In this document: positions 1 to 12,496 of the stretch, piece by piece
Layout of the letters: the number at the start of each line of letters is the position of its first letter
Numbering within the stretch: position 1 is the stretch's first letter
NCBI GenBank assembly: GCA_000349905.1
Contig: KB722749.1
Location: forward strand, 363,612-427,611
Length of the DNA stretch: 64,000 bases
DNA from: Volvariella volvacea V23
Taxonomy: Eukaryota; Basidiomycota; Agaricomycetes; Agaricales; Pluteaceae
Direction of reading: 5' to 3'
Translations under genes and position numbers: made by a program
The notes under the pieces: generated by a model
What the model was told of the DNA's origin: nothing
The model's database searches: none
Seen by the model: only the letters and a program-made list of their open reading frames with translations

Positions 1-1777
1 GACAATAGAACGCCTTCAGACTCCAGATACGCCTTTGTTTCTTGGATAATATGCGTCTCTGCTAGAGCCAACTTTACTGCTGCGCTGCTTCCAGATTCGG
101 GGTTGAGAATGTCCGATTTAGGGATGTTCATACGATCCGCAATGGATGAAGCTACAGCATCCGCCTGCAATCGAGTGAGCCCAGAAATTGTATATTGGAT
201 TTGCAACGACATACATTCATGTACAACATGCTCCAGTTGAATTCCTTAGTTGCCGCTGATTTCCTCTTGGCCTGTCTCTCCTCCTTCAAAGTCTTCTTCC
301 GCCCTTCACCCTCCTCGACCTGGATATTACCCCGGCGGTCTACCGCCGCTATGATGTGCAGCAGGCGACCTTGAAAAGATTTCTTATCAAGGGCTTCGTA
401 TGCAGCCACTGCATCGTCGGCCTTCGCGAATGTTACATAGGCAAGCCCTTTCGGCTGCTTGGTCGTATTATCCAAAGGTATATGCACCTATAGATGTAGA
501 GGTGGTTAGCACATCACATTGGTCAATACAAGGAAGAAGAGCGAAAATTTCAGAAAATTTCTACTATCGATTATCCCAAGAGATCACCATGAATAATAGT
601 CTGATGTCCCTATACTGGTTTTTGCATCTTGCAGGAGGGGATATGGCCACAGAATGAAAGCCTAGCTTACCTAGGAGAAAGGGGGATTAGTAAATGCATG
701 CAAACTGGTCATGGGATGGTTGGGAGGCTCAGATAAATTTCTACTATCGATTTCCCAAGAACTCAGCATTCTCTAAGAGTCTGATGTCCCTATACAGGTT
801 TGTCGTCCTCGCCCCCAGTCCGACCAATATACAAAAACGGGTTGGAGAGCGTCCTCACCTGAATTAATTCCCCATACGTCTGAAATAGCTCTGTCAGATC
901 CTCCGTTGTGCAAGAGAACGCCAAGTTCCGTAGGAATAGCCTAGCTGTCTGTCGAATTGTCTCTTTCGTCGGGTCCTTGGGCGGTTCTGGTTCAGCGACT
1001 TCCTGAAGGAAAGGTGAGAAAGACGAGTAAGAACCCCGGATTCAGCTTACCTCTGCAGGCCTCTCATCTACATCCATCTCGTCATCTGACTGCTCAAAGG
1101 CTTTGTCCTCTGCTTCAACCTTACTTGACATGTGCCGTTTCATCCACTCCATATCTGAAAGCCCCTCCATAGAGGGTTCAGGTACTTCCTCGAGCGCTTG
1201 TTCAGGCTCAGGTGCTGCAGGTGGAGGTGGAGCATTGACGTGTTTAGCTTGGACGACAGGCTGGTCATCGTTCGCCCATGAGGGACCGTTCTTGTTACGA
1301 GGCTGCATGACTTCCATGAAGCGGTCGAGTTGAGATGCCTTCTTTGGTTTTTCGCTTTCCACTGCGTCGGCCTTTGCTTTTAGGGTGGACTTCTGCGTCA
1401 TCGACGCATCTTCATGCGGCGATGGACCCAACCGTGGTCGTTTATTCGGTCTGGGAGTTGGAGCATCCTTAGCACCCTACAACAATGGTTTCGACACACG
1501 ACTCACAAATCCAGAAACAAGGTCGACGTACATCTACGACAGTAACACTGATTCTTGCAGAATCAATGAAAGTCTTGTCGAAAAATTCCCGTGCAGCAGC
1601 AGCCTGCTGCTCCGTCTTGTATCCTACAAACCCAAATCGACGAGACGTCCCATCTCGTTTGAATGCAACTTTACAATCGGTTAGAACACCGCCCGGTCCG
1701 CGTTTCTGCTCGAAGTGTTCCCTCAGCCGTTCAGGAGTGACATACGGTGGTAGATTTTTGATGAGAAGCCTCGACAT
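1..1777 (-). CDS. MRD1: Multiple RNA-binding domain protein MRD1 (5' part, continues off left edge)
   Basis: N-terminal part of a nucleolar multi-RRM protein. In yeast, Mrd1 binds the 35S pre-rRNA near the U3/18S region and is needed for the A0-A2 cleavages and 40S subunit formation. Exon 1 starts at 1777 with RRM1: RNP2-like RLLIKNLP and RNP1-like RRFGFVGY. A linker with KASQLDRFMEVMQPR follows. RRM2 begins with RLFLRNLAFSCTTEDL; a 371-nt intron (488-858) splits it before VHIPLDNTTKQPKGLAYVTF. The frame stays open to base 1 through a KLALAETHIIQETKAYL stretch, so the remaining RRMs lie outside the window. A short GTACGT intron ends exon 1 near 1535. The order of RRM1, acidic linker and RRM2 fits Mrd1 rather than a generic RRM protein. 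Exon ends are inferred by eye. Confidence 0.88.
555..620. repeat. Imperfect direct repeat, copy A, in MRD1 intron
   Basis: Shares aaatttctactatcga and agtctgatgtccctatac with copy B, in the same order and at the same spacing. The middle has diverged. The offset to copy B is exactly 180 bp. Confidence 0.85.
735..800. repeat. Imperfect direct repeat, copy B, in MRD1 intron
   Basis: Second copy of the repeat, 180 bp downstream on the + strand and about 58 bp from the 5' splice site of the intron (858, minus strand). Its ends match copy A nearly perfectly; the central 25 bases differ. Confidence 0.85.
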
Positions 1778-1972
1778 GGAGGGAAAGGGTGAGTTCTATG
1801 CAAAAGCGTATTAGTTCGTCATCTAGGAAGTGGTGGCGAAGAAACAGACTTGCAGAAAGTAAAAAGATTGGCAAAAATTTCTGTCCTCTGTGCGATTGCG
1901 GGTTTGAAGCTCCGACATGGAGATCGCCGAGGAGTTATCTCATACAGGAGGGCACGACGAACTCGTCCAACG

Positions 1973-2827
1973 ATGGCCACTCCCAAATCTGTTTTCTCAG
2001 AGGAAAAGAATCCCCGTGGTATCCCAAAAGCACCGTTCATAGTATGTCACCTCCCAACTCGGTCAATCTCGCGCTAATCCCTCCAAGGCAGACGTACAAG
2101 AATATCTTGGTGGAGCAGATGCTGAAGTTGAAGGACCGTTGAAAAGCTTCCAAGATGCACTTGCGTACGCTACATCACCGATGCTCCCTTGTGATAAAAG
2201 ACAAATACTTTGAAAGTACAGAAAGTACCGCTTTATGGATTCCAATCTGGCACAGCGAAGGGGAAGTTTAGAGGAGAAGATCCCGGACATAAAAAAGACT
2301 CTGGACATGGTCATATTTTTGCGGGACAGAAGAGTGAGTATGCATATCTACGCATGATGGGTCATGCGCTTAGCGTTGGATCCTGTAGGAGGGTAAGAAA
2401 CCGACAAGTGAGGATGATGATGACCTAGATGATCTCGAGGAGGAAGAGGCAGAGGAGGGGGATGAACCCAAGCCATTAACGACCACGTTCGAGCTCAACG
2501 ATACGCTGTACGCGGAGGCAGAGTTGGAAGATACGGATACCGTCTATCTGTGGCTCGGGGTATGTCGCGTAAGCTTTGTCGGCTCCTTCCATCTTGCTCA
2601 ACCCGCGGCAGGCAAATGTCATGCTTTCGTACAAGATTCCCGAGGCCATCAAACTCCTGCAATCGAAACTAGATGCTGCACAGCAATCACTCAAGACGAC
2701 GATAGAAGATCTTGAGTTTTTGAGAGAGCAGTTGACGATAATGGAAGTGAATACGGCACGGGTGTATAACTGGGATGTGCAGAGACGGCGCGAGAGACGG
2801 GAAAAGGAGGCTGCAGGGGCCAAGTAG
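1973..2827 (+). CDS. PAC10: Prefoldin subunit 3 (VBP1/Pac10)
   Basis: Alpha-type subunit of the hexameric prefoldin co-chaperone, which hands unfolded actin and tubulin to the CCT chaperonin in the cytosol. Exon 1 (1973-2041) encodes MATPKSVFSEEKNPRGIPKA. Later exons give ADVQEYLGGADAEVEGPLKS, a coiled-coil segment ending in KKTLDMVIFLRDRR, an acidic linker, the conserved TTTFELNDTLYAEAEL beta hairpin and WLG|ANVMLSYKIPEAIKLL. The C-terminal coiled coil ends in VYNWDVQRRRERREKE. All junctions have GT-AG introns, for example 2042 to about 2091 and GTATGT...GCAG before ANVM. The start is the first ATG of the conserved frame. MRD1 lies head-to-head only about 195 bp away, so the two may share a promoter region. 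Confidence 0.92.
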
Positions 2828-3211
2828 ACATGAGCTCATGATTCTCCATCACCATGAGTAAGCGCGTACCCAAGTAGCAAATCGTATGATTCCAACACTA
2901 CATTTGTGCGACGCACTCAGTCATGCATACGATTTGATCTATAAAAGGAGTCTGTTTCTGGCCATTTGTAAGGGAGACATAATGGCCGTGACAACATCAG
3001 ACAAGTCTTATTAGACCTGTTGATTGGTCTGGCTTCAACTTGTCTTCCTTTTTCCTTGATCCAATCACACCTGATTGAGCTACTCGTCCCCAAATCAGGC
3101 GGCAAGCCGTTTACCGGTTCATCCGAGGTTCTGCATATAAGAACCCTTCCCTGAACACTCGGGGTTTCTTTCCTCATACCCCACAACCTAGACGAGTCTC
3201 ACCCATCGACG
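2828..3211. other. Intergenic: 3' end of prefoldin gene and promoter of MFS gene
   Basis: No coding potential seen. The right part holds a TATA-like element near 3134 and a pyrimidine-rich leader before the MFS start codon. Confidence 0.5.
3134..3140 (+). promoter_or_regulatory. TATA-like element of MFS gene
   Basis: CATATAA lies about 75 bp before the ATG at 3212, a usual distance for a filamentous-fungal core promoter. Confidence 0.45.
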
Positions 3212-5442
3212 ATGTCCGTCGACCCCCTCAAGTCCACCCCTCAGCCCTTCGACAACTATGGCTCTGCACAGAGTCAGAAGAGTGCTCGAGACGCTCCAGA
3301 TTTGTATGAAGACGGAGCACTAGACCCTGTGTACCAGGCCAAGGCGAGAATCCTCAATGATGCGATACAGGAGATTGGGATGGGTCGGTATCAGGTAAGG
3401 GAAAGAGGGGGCGAGGATTAGAATTTCTTCTGATCTGTCCTCTAGTACATGTTGTTCGTGGTAGCGGGATTTGGGTGGTTTGCGTAAGTTCACAATGCAG
3501 TCTGTCTCGATGGGGGAAGCTGAACCAGTTAACAGCGACAGTGTGTGGCCTGTATGTACAATTATTTTGAACCACGATCACCATCTCACACATTTCAAGC
3601 TTATATCCGGTCTAATCCTCGCCCCAGTCGTCACCGAGTTCAAGTTCAATGGCCCACTACTGAGTCTTGCTGCGAATATCGGTCTCCTCGTAGGTGCCGT
3701 ATTCTGGGGCCTAGGTTGTGATATTTGGGGGCGGAGGTAAGCCTTCCTATTACACCATTCCGAATGATTGACGAGCGTGCATAACAAGAATGTCCTTCAA
3801 TGTTACCTTGTTCATTGCCGGTGCATTCGGATTGGCGGCTGGCGGCTCTCCTGATTTCATCACATTGGCTTCTCTGATCGCAATTGTCGGTGTTGGTGTG
3901 GGAGGTAAGTTTGGTGTAGATAGCATCTTTGGTGTTCGCTTGGCAGTTTCACTGACAAGCTCTATGTGACAGGGAACATGCCAGTAGATTCTGCTGTTTT
4001 CTTAGGTATTGCGTTTCCCCTCAGCTGTTCATCGGACAACTTTTCTGACTAATTTTGTAGATTTGGTTCCCGCATCACATCAATACCTTCTCACGACCAT
4101 GTCTGTCTGGTGGTCTTTGGGGCAACTAGTTCTGAGTTTGGTGAGCTTTCGGGTCCCAGTTTTTAGGCCCGAATGACCTGTCATGCTGATGATTGACAGA
4201 TTGCATGGCCACTCATATCCACTTTTTCATGTTCTCAAGACCGTGACGCCCCCACGTGCACCCGCTCAGAAAATATGGGATGGAGATATCTCCTTTTTAC
4301 TGCCGGAGGACTCACCCTTTCTTTATGGGGACTTCGTTTCTTTGTGTTTAATTTATTAGAAAGCCCTCGGTTTTTGGTTGGTTTGGGAAAGGACCAAGAG
4401 GCTGTTGCCGTCATCCATCGTTTAGCGGACTATAACAATACCCAGTCTTCACTGAGCGTCGATCATCTCATTCAAGTTGCTGGCGAACAACCCCCTCAAG
4501 ACGGACAGAGAAATATTCTTAGTCGAACTTCAATTTTTGCCTTGGACCATGTCAAGGCGCTGTTTGCAACCAAGAAGATGGCCTATTCGACTACTCTTTT
4601 AATCGCACTCTGGTGTACGCCCTCATGTATTGAGTCTGGTGACTCTAATTTAACTTGCCGTTCAAGCTATCATTGGTTTGGCATCGACGTTATACAACAG
4701 TTTCCTACCCTATCTTCTCGCCAGTCGTGGTGCGGACTTTGGAGATGGCTCACTCTTTATAGCCTACCGTAATGTACGCCTATTCCTCCTATCATCTTAT
4801 CATCTGTCATTCTAACGCGAATTAAATCTATTTTAGCAATTCATACTGAGCGTAATTGGCGTCCCAGCTGCCTTCCTCGCGGGATGGGCAGTAGAACTAC
4901 CTTTTCTTGGACGTAAAGGCACTCTTGCGCTATCCTCGGGCGAGTAGCTTGTTTTCTCTTAAAGTCTGACATTATTCAACGACCCCTCGCGAAAGACAGG
5001 GCTCACTGGTGCCTTTCTATTCGCGAGCACCACCGCGCGAAGCTCCAATGCTTTGCTCGGGTGGAATTGTGGATACGTGTTCAACAGTAACGTAGGTTTC
5101 TCTGGTCGCGTTGCTTCTTGTTGCTTACTCGAGGTCGTTCCAGATGATGTACGGTGTGTTATATGCTGTTTCACCTGAAATATTCCCCGCCAAGGACAGG
5201 GGCACTGGCAATGGACTGGTATCGACCGCCACCCGAATCTTCGGCGTGATAGTGAGTTCACACGAAAAGATCAAAGCATTCATAACTATCATGCTGACGC
5301 GGATCAATAGGCACCCATCATTGCTCTGTATGCAAATATATCCACTGCGGTACCGGTGTACATTGCTGGAGCCCTGGTCATGTCCGCTGGGGCGTTGGCC
5401 TTGTTGCTTCCTTACGAGCCAAGAGGTCGAGCGTCCATGTAG
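3212..5442 (+). CDS. MFS transporter, SV2/SVOP-like
   Basis: Twelve-TM major facilitator protein of the plasma or organelle membrane; the substrate cannot be told from sequence. After a hydrophilic N-terminus come AIQEIGMGRYQ|YMLFVVAGFGWFA and the first helices. The loop 2-3 signature GLGCDIWGRR (canonical DRxGRR, here DIWGRR) follows, then the GNMPVDSAVFL segment of helix 4. After helix 6 comes LLESPRFLVGLGK, matching the sugar-porter PESPR motif. A second-half GWAVELPFLGRKGTL loop and AVSPEIFPAKDRGTGNGL follow. The reading frame ends at RGRASM with TAG at 5440-5442. The gene is cut into about ten exons. One intron (4940-4999) appears to use a GC donor. Fungal members of this SV2-related clade carry sugars, organic acids or nicotinate-like ions; none is assigned here. 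Confidence 0.85.
4940..4999 (+). other. Probable GC-AG intron in MFS gene
   Basis: The frame needs LALSSG|LTGAFLF. The only junction giving this joins tcctcgg to ggctcact, leaving a 60-nt intron with donor GCGAGT and acceptor ACAG. Reading through hits TAG at once. Confidence 0.6.
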
Positions 5443-5711
5443 ATCTGACCCTATAACTAGATGTGATTCCATAGAGATAGGCTCGTGCCCTATCATGATG
5501 AATATATCCTCTCATCTCTTTTGTCACATATCCTGAGCGCGTGTATGATGTCTGACTCGACATGGGTGGAGTGACGCGTGGGCTGTCATGCGCGTCAGGG
5601 TCGCATGTCCACGTGACACTAATTTAAGATCTAGAGACCAACTCCTCGCGTATTTAGTCCCGCTCTTCCATCGTGTCTTGACAACAACAGTCATCTCCCC
5701 CGCAAGGACCC

Positions 5712-8700
5712 ATGCGCACCACCGTCTCCCACCACAATGAGTCCATATTTACAACGCCCTCTGCTTTCTGGAGAGACCTTGGGTTCTACACTCCAATCCT
5801 GAATCTCCGTGCTCTTACGCAGTTGATTGAAGCCGCTGCTGGCAACACAAGCTTACCAAGCGATGCGTCGTCCAAAGAGAACGGGAAGAAGCGGGCTGCG
5901 CCCGAGGAGCGCGCCGAAAGGGCAAAGCGTCAGAGGATTGCACCCCAGGCGGATACGGATGTCGACGGGGGCAGCGCGCTAACAGCGGTGAGCGCAAGTG
6001 ATACGCTCCAAGTCAGACTTCCAGGGAGTCCACAGCTGGAGTTCCCTTACCTACCACAGTATCTGAATCCTCCTGCTGCTACTCGTTCAGAGAGGGTGCA
6101 CGTCTTTCATCATACCTTCGAGGTGCAATACACCAGCGCTGCGCCCAATAGTACCCAGTTTAGTCGAGGACAACGGGATCAGATTGCCGCCCAACTCAGG
6201 GATCTGATCAGCACGATTGACGAGATGAATTCGGGATCTAGTGACCCTCAGACAATCCCCCTTACCGACATTGCACTCTTTGAGTATCATAACCATCGGC
6301 TCGTCGCCACTCTCCAGAAGTCGAACAAATGGTTGGCGCTCTTACCCACCATCGACGGCGGTATTAACCTTGAAGATTACGATTATACATCACCAGTCGC
6401 CCAAGATCTCATGACGGCTTGTCTTTTGCTACATAAGTGTGGACGAGTTCACATACAGGGGTCGCTCAACCTCCTCCTACTCCCGGACGGTGCATACGAC
6501 ATGTCCAAGGACGAATTACCGTTCCGGCTTCAATTCGAGTTCAACATTTCCATTATAATACCAGTATTCTGGGTTGCTCCTAATAGACGCGAAGTCAAGA
6601 AGCGCGTTCTAGAGCTAGAAGATTGCAAAAGAAGACTTTTGGACTACGTGTTTCCAGCCCGCCATCCCGTTCCTGATACGTTTGAAGGACAAACCGATAT
6701 CTCGTACTTCTATTCCTTCCTTCAGCCTGCCCCGCATTTCTACAATCCAGCGCTTCAAGATGCTATTCAACCACCCGAACTGAGCCCTACTCTGTTACCT
6801 TTCCAACGACGAAGTGTAGGGTGGTTGTTGGAAAGGGAAGGCAAGGCTATCCTACCTACAGGCGAAATTATATCCCGTTTCCACTCTCCTTCTTCGGACT
6901 TCTCTTTCTGGCAACAAGTAGGAGCAGGAAATCATACATGGTGGTATAATCGTCTCAGTGGAGAGTTGTCGCCGGAGAGGCCAGCAGAATTGGACATTCC
7001 ATCACCCTATGGCGCTATATTGGCCGAAGAACCAGGTTTGGGGAAGACGGTGGAGATGATTGCCCTGATCATGTCGAATCCTGCTCCTCCAGAGAGGAAC
7101 CCCAGTGTCTCAAGGTGGGATCCAGAGTCTAAGCTGGATGTTAAGGAGGTAAAGGTATGTAATATTGTCGTGAATGGGCGATGTCGCATGCGCATTGACG
7201 GCTCTGTAGACGACACTCATCGTCACACCCCCTGCATTGGCCTCTCAATGGGTTGACGAGTTGGCTACCCATGCACCTTCGCTCAGGGTTATGGTGTATG
7301 ATGGATGGACAAAGGTTCCTGTTCCTATTACGAAGGAACAAGCAAAAAAGCAACGTGCCAAATCAGCTAAGGCCAAAGGAAAGGGGAAAGCCACTTCGTC
7401 ATCGTCAAAATCCTCAAGCAGGAAGAACTCTAGAGCCCGAAGTAAAACTCAATCAAGTGCGGCTGCTAGCCCAGAGCTTGATGCTGACGATTATGACGAC
7501 GACTCTGAGGTAATGGATTGGTGCACTTATGCACATTCCTTCGACGTCGTCATTACGACCTACAATGTTCTCAGAAATGACTTGGGCATTGCCAGAGCTG
7601 CACCCGAGAGACCACGACGATCAGATGTGAAGTATACCAACATAGATAGGCCGAGAAGTCCCCTGGTTATGTGTGAGTGGAATAGGGTTATAATGGATGA
7701 AGTTCAGATGGTTGGAGGAGGGAAAGCTGAGTTCGTGATTTCCCATTCCTGAGCCGACCGTATGATAAACCCTTCGGCCTTGACTATAGGGATATGGTGT
7801 CCCTTATACCGCGTTTGTCGTCATTTGCTGTGTCTGGAACGCCTGCCAGGACTCAAGTAGCAGATCTCATCCGCGTACTGAGGCGGGTTTTGTTCTTTCC
7901 TAAGCTTTTGAACTGGCTAACGTAGTCTTGAATGTAGGTTCTTGCGTGTGGACCATATCATTGGTTCAGCGAAGCTCTGGCAGCGCCTCTTGCTACCCGC
8001 GTTTGCAGGAGATCTAGCTGCTTTCTTCCAGAAACATGCTATAAGGTTTGTTATAGGTCAAACGCGGTCTCAGTCGTATCAACTGAACAAAAATTAGGAC
8101 GATGAAATCGACAATTAAAGACGAGCTAACGGTACCCACCCAAACAAGGTACCTAGTCAAAATTGAGCTTGGTCCTGTTGAGCGACATGTATGCGCCTTT
8201 TTTATTTCTTTTCTCATGTGTCTTACTTTTGACTACTTTAGGTTTATGACCACACACTAGAAACTGCTCTCCTTGGACTTGGACTCGATTCTCGGGGTGT
8301 GACCATTCCGGGCCATAACGGATGGGAGGTGAATAGTATGCTCCTTCGTACGGTCTTGAGAAATTTGCGTGGGATTTGCACGCATCCACAGGTTAGTTAT
8401 ACAAGCATCTGTATTGCAGCGGCGCGTTGTAGACTGACGAGTGGAATGGATTAGGTCGGTCAATTGCAGGCGAAAAACGACAAGACAGGGAAGCCGAATG
8501 CATTGAAGACCATGGAGGAAGTTCTTGAGGTAACGGGCACTCTTTCCTCGAAGCGGGGTATCGTCAGCTAATACGACTTGATTCCAGGCCATGCGAGATA
8601 CTAATTGGAAGATTATTCTAGATGATGCAAAGTCCAAGGTTGGTAGAAATGATGATACTACCTCTTTGGTTCATAACATACATGCATACGGCAGATCCAA

Positions 8701-11700
8701 TCAGTAGTCAAACGCTCCCAGCTTGTCCAGAAGGATGTCTACGACCAACAACGATATTACGATGCTGTGGCCCTCTTGATCGACGCCGAGAAAGAAACCC
8801 AGCAGATAATCAACGAAATTGAGAATGCCCTGAGAGAGCACGGTGCAAAGGGCGAAGTCCTGAAGCAAAAAGCCAAGGAACTCAGACTAAAACTCGCCCA
8901 AGAGGAAGTTGCTTCTGGTTCGGACAAAGGGAAAGGTCCTGAGGTGTCTGAAGTTGATGAGGATGACTTTGGGGATGATGACGACCACGATTCATTAGAT
9001 GGTGATGAAGACGACCGTGATCTTCCACGAACGCCAGCCGGTAAAGAACACAAAAATAAGAAACAGGCTATAAGACAGCGGCTAAGAGAGTTCCAACTTG
9101 TTTTACATCAAATCAAGTTCTTGCAGGGAGATGCTTACCATGTTCTGGGTGGGCAGTATTCCAAGGATGAAGATGGGGCATATACGAAGGCAGAGGAATT
9201 ACGTAGAATTCTGTTAAAGAGTAAGTGTATAGTCCACAATGGCACTGTTTCTCAATGGGGTTGATGCGTTGATACCTGGACAGCCACGGAACAAGAAGCA
9301 GAACGAGCCATGGAATCATTGGCGAGCAATGCCAAGCGGAAGCAGCTCTCTCTTCAGAAACTACTCATAAAAATGCCCTTCCTTACCGAGTACGGAATCC
9401 GATCCAATGAACTGGTAAGTCATCTATGATACTTTCATCGACCTTGCACTGATGAGAGGTACGCTGGACAGGTTACGGAGTTCAATGAATTGGTGGAAGA
9501 TATCCTCAACCCCCAAGCAGAACTTCTCTGGGAATGGAGAGACCGCCTCACTACCCTATTGACAGACAAGGTGGCTTCGGGCAGCCAAGAAGCCGACGGA
9601 CAAGAATACCAACGAACCTTGGACGCTCAAGGAGAAGCCGAATCGTATATGCGAGCATATAGCGCATTGTTGGCGGATATGCGAGAAGCGCTGGTCAATG
9701 AGAGGACATTACTGGCCGCGCATGACGTTCGCGAGAAGAATCTTAGGAAGACACAAGCTGCTATGAAAGCAGCAAGTGCTGCGGAGGAGGGTCGAGAGAT
9801 GAACGGCGACTTGGAGAATCTAGAGTTGCAGCCGGAATATGAGGTTTTGTACAAGGAATTGTCGGACAAGAGGAAGGAACTTCTTGAAGACCTCGAAGGT
9901 CGGGCTGTGAAGAGTGTAAGCGTCCTCTATATCTTGTCTGGCGATCCTACTTACGATCCTCATTAGGTTCTCGTTGAAATTAGCAACGTTCTGCCACGTA
10001 TTACTAAAGACAAAGACCCAGAGAAGGTCATCGTGAAGAACATTGTTGCACAAATCCGAAGTTTCATGAACGATAGAACGGCCCTCCTTGATACATACGA
10101 GGCCGACCTCAACCTCATGCGAAGAGCATTCAACCAACGTGTTTTGTATTTCCGTCAGCTTCAAGAGATATCGGACTCCGTCATGGACGTTACGTGGGAT
10201 GGATCGCGTGAGGCAGCTGTGAGGGAGTGTCTGGAGGAGGAGAATGATTTGACTTCAAAGTTGACGAAGCACCGTGCCCGTCAGCGGTATTTGGATAACC
10301 TGACGAAACAGAGAGATGAGGGTAGGATGGACGAGGAAGATGAGGCGTGTGTACTGTGCAGGTGTGAGTTTGTAAGGGGATACATCACTCAATGGTAAGA
10401 TTTCTGTGTCTTATTGGCACTTCAGCCTTGACATGAGTTCACCTTAGTGCACATATCTACTGCGAAGTGAGTACATGCACGTCATGCCCCAGCACTACTC
10501 ACCATATCGTTCTAGGGTTGTATGAAGCTCTGGCTTGGTCGCGGCGGTGCAAAGACTTGTCCCGTCTGTCGGTAAATTGCAGCCTTTACATGCCGGAGAA
10601 ATACAAGCTGATTGTTGTGGTAGTGTAATGATAGATCCAGGCACCATACAACGATTTACCACAAATGAGGCTCAAGCTGAAGCCCCAAAGCAACCCGTCA
10701 AAGGAGAAATGATACCTCAATCACGTAGAAAGATAGATTACAACATAATGGGTATGAATATCTGCTCTTACGACCTCGCCTTCTCTGCAATTAATTTTCT
10801 GCTTCAAGATCCTCAATTGTTTAAAGATATCCAATCCATTGAATCGTATGGCGACTATGGGACCAAAATCCAGACCATGGTCCGGCATCTAAGGTATCTC
10901 AAGTTCACAGATCCAGGGGCAAAAAGCATAGTATTCTCTGCCTGGGCTGATTCACTTACGAGTAAGTTGGCCTCCTGGAAATTGGTTGATTCGCCCTGAC
11001 TATGTGCCTCTAGTAATGGAAGTCGCGCTCAAGTCAAATGGTAAGCGGTACTCCGGCAGTGGTACACTGTGTACTAATTGTGATGTCCCAAGGCATTCCG
11101 TGCATCAGGATTGACCGTAAATCAAAGGGAGAATCAGCCACAAAGGTTTTTAAGAACGACCCCTCAATACTCGTCCTACTGTTGCATGGGTTAGTCCGCT
11201 GCATGAATGCCCTATGATGTTGTGCTAATTATATGGACTCGCAAAGTGAACGCGAAAATGCTGGGTTGAATGTTACATGTGCCTCACGCGTATTTTTAAT
11301 GGAGAGTGTTGTTCATCACGGGTTTGAACTCCAAGGTACGTGACATGGTTCAATTCACCCCTATCCAGTCTGATTTGGCTCCAGCAATTGCTCGTATTGA
11401 CCGAATGGGCCAACAAAGGCAGACGGAAGGTGCGTTGTTACAAGAACAGCCCCGTGTGAGTGGCTTATCATTTCCCGTAGTCTATTGCTACTATGCGGAA
11501 GGTAATTCACTGCTCGTTCCTTTGTCAAGGCAGTACACGCTAAAACCGACCTAGATACCGTGGAAAGAAATATTCTAGACTTGGCTGCTCGACGAGGGCT
11601 TTCCTTGTACACAAAGACAGCCTCAGCTGGTGCTTTCAGCATTTCTAACTTTGCTCGCGACGAGGTCGACCAGAAGACAATCAATAAGCAAGTCAAAAAG

Positions 11701-11962
11701 AGTGGGCAGAAGGGTGATTTCATCTTCAGGTCAGTCTAGGCATGTCCGTGAGTTGCCGCTGGCCTTGACACTGTAAACCACTGGCAGAATCGACGATATG
11801 TTAGCGATTCTATTCCCTCATCTATATGAAGACATAGAATACCTACTCCCTGAGGAAGATGGACAAGCAACTGACACGGAAGGAGATGTCGTAATGCGGG
11901 ATCCTAGCCTTGGATCCCTCGAACACGCAGTGGCGGGGCCCAGTACTAGTGGGCAGCGGTAA
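5712..11962 (+). CDS. SNF2-family ATPase with inserted RING finger (SHPRH/Irc20 type)
   Basis: Large nuclear DNA-dependent ATPase and probable E3 ubiquitin ligase. SHPRH and yeast Irc20 act in DNA-damage tolerance and recombination. The N-terminal half is family-specific. LLPFQRRSVGWLLEREGK then leads into motif I, AEEPGLGKTVEMIAL (family DEMGLGKT). A GTATGT intron precedes TLIVTPPALASQWVDEL. A Lys/Ser-rich insert follows, then motif II as VIMDEVQMV, as in the SHPRH/Irc20 group rather than DEAH, and SFAVSGTPARTQ (motif III). A coiled coil follows. The C3HC4 RING is split by introns: EACVLCRCEF, CAHIYCEGC, CPVCR. The second lobe has SIVFSAW, the diverged motif V region VFLMESVVHHGFELQ and motif VI as AIARIDRMGQQRQTE. 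It ends GPSTSGQR at 11962. About a dozen short introns are inferred. Confidence 0.88.
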
Positions 11963-12496
11963 AATGTTGTTGATTGCCATATAAGGATAATTTTTGACTA
12001 TTTTAGGTTGTGATGACATCATATTTGTACTCCATTAATTATCATGCCCGATTTTCAACGCGCATAAAAGGGGTCGGTCACGGCGAGTGGGTGTCTTGGT
12101 CCCACGAAACAGACTTGCCACCGGGCCGAGGTGAGCTTGATTCATCTCGGAAGCGTTGCAACGATGTGGAGGCGTCCTCTAGGGGTTGCATGCTTCAAGC
12201 AATTGGCGAGCTCTTAGCGGGCTGCCATTCAAGGTTGGTCAGGTGTGCGCCTACATGTGCTCAAAATGGAGCAAAAGTGAGGCACTCAATGGAATTCAAT
12301 TGGGTGGTATACGATGCAAGGTCTCAGATGCGGAGGATCGCTGAGATCACGGAAACGCGATGAGCCTGTCGCAGATCTCAGAAAGCGGAAAAAGCCAAAC
12401 ATGACGCAGTGGTGATTCTCACTTAAAGCCTCTAGTCGCCCATTCACTTCATTCCTACCTCTTCCCTCGTGAACTTATTCTCTTCATTTCTCAGAA
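11963..12496. other. Intergenic region, no gene seen
   Basis: 534 bp between the helicase stop and the next start. The open frame at 12010-12363 has no family resemblance or fungal gene structure. Its right end is the leader of the next gene. Confidence 0.5.

Larger units (their letters stand above)
488..858 (-). other. Long MRD1 intron inside RRM2
   Basis: On the minus strand, CAG|GTGAGG at 858 and TATAG|GTG at 488 bound a 371-nt intron interrupting RRM2. Most introns here are 50-70 nt. It carries two 66-bp direct repeats (555-620 and 735-800). Confidence 0.75.

Noticed and set aside
12010..12363. 117-codon frame between the helicase and the His-motif gene
   Set aside because: No recognised similarity; lies in the promoter region of the next gene.
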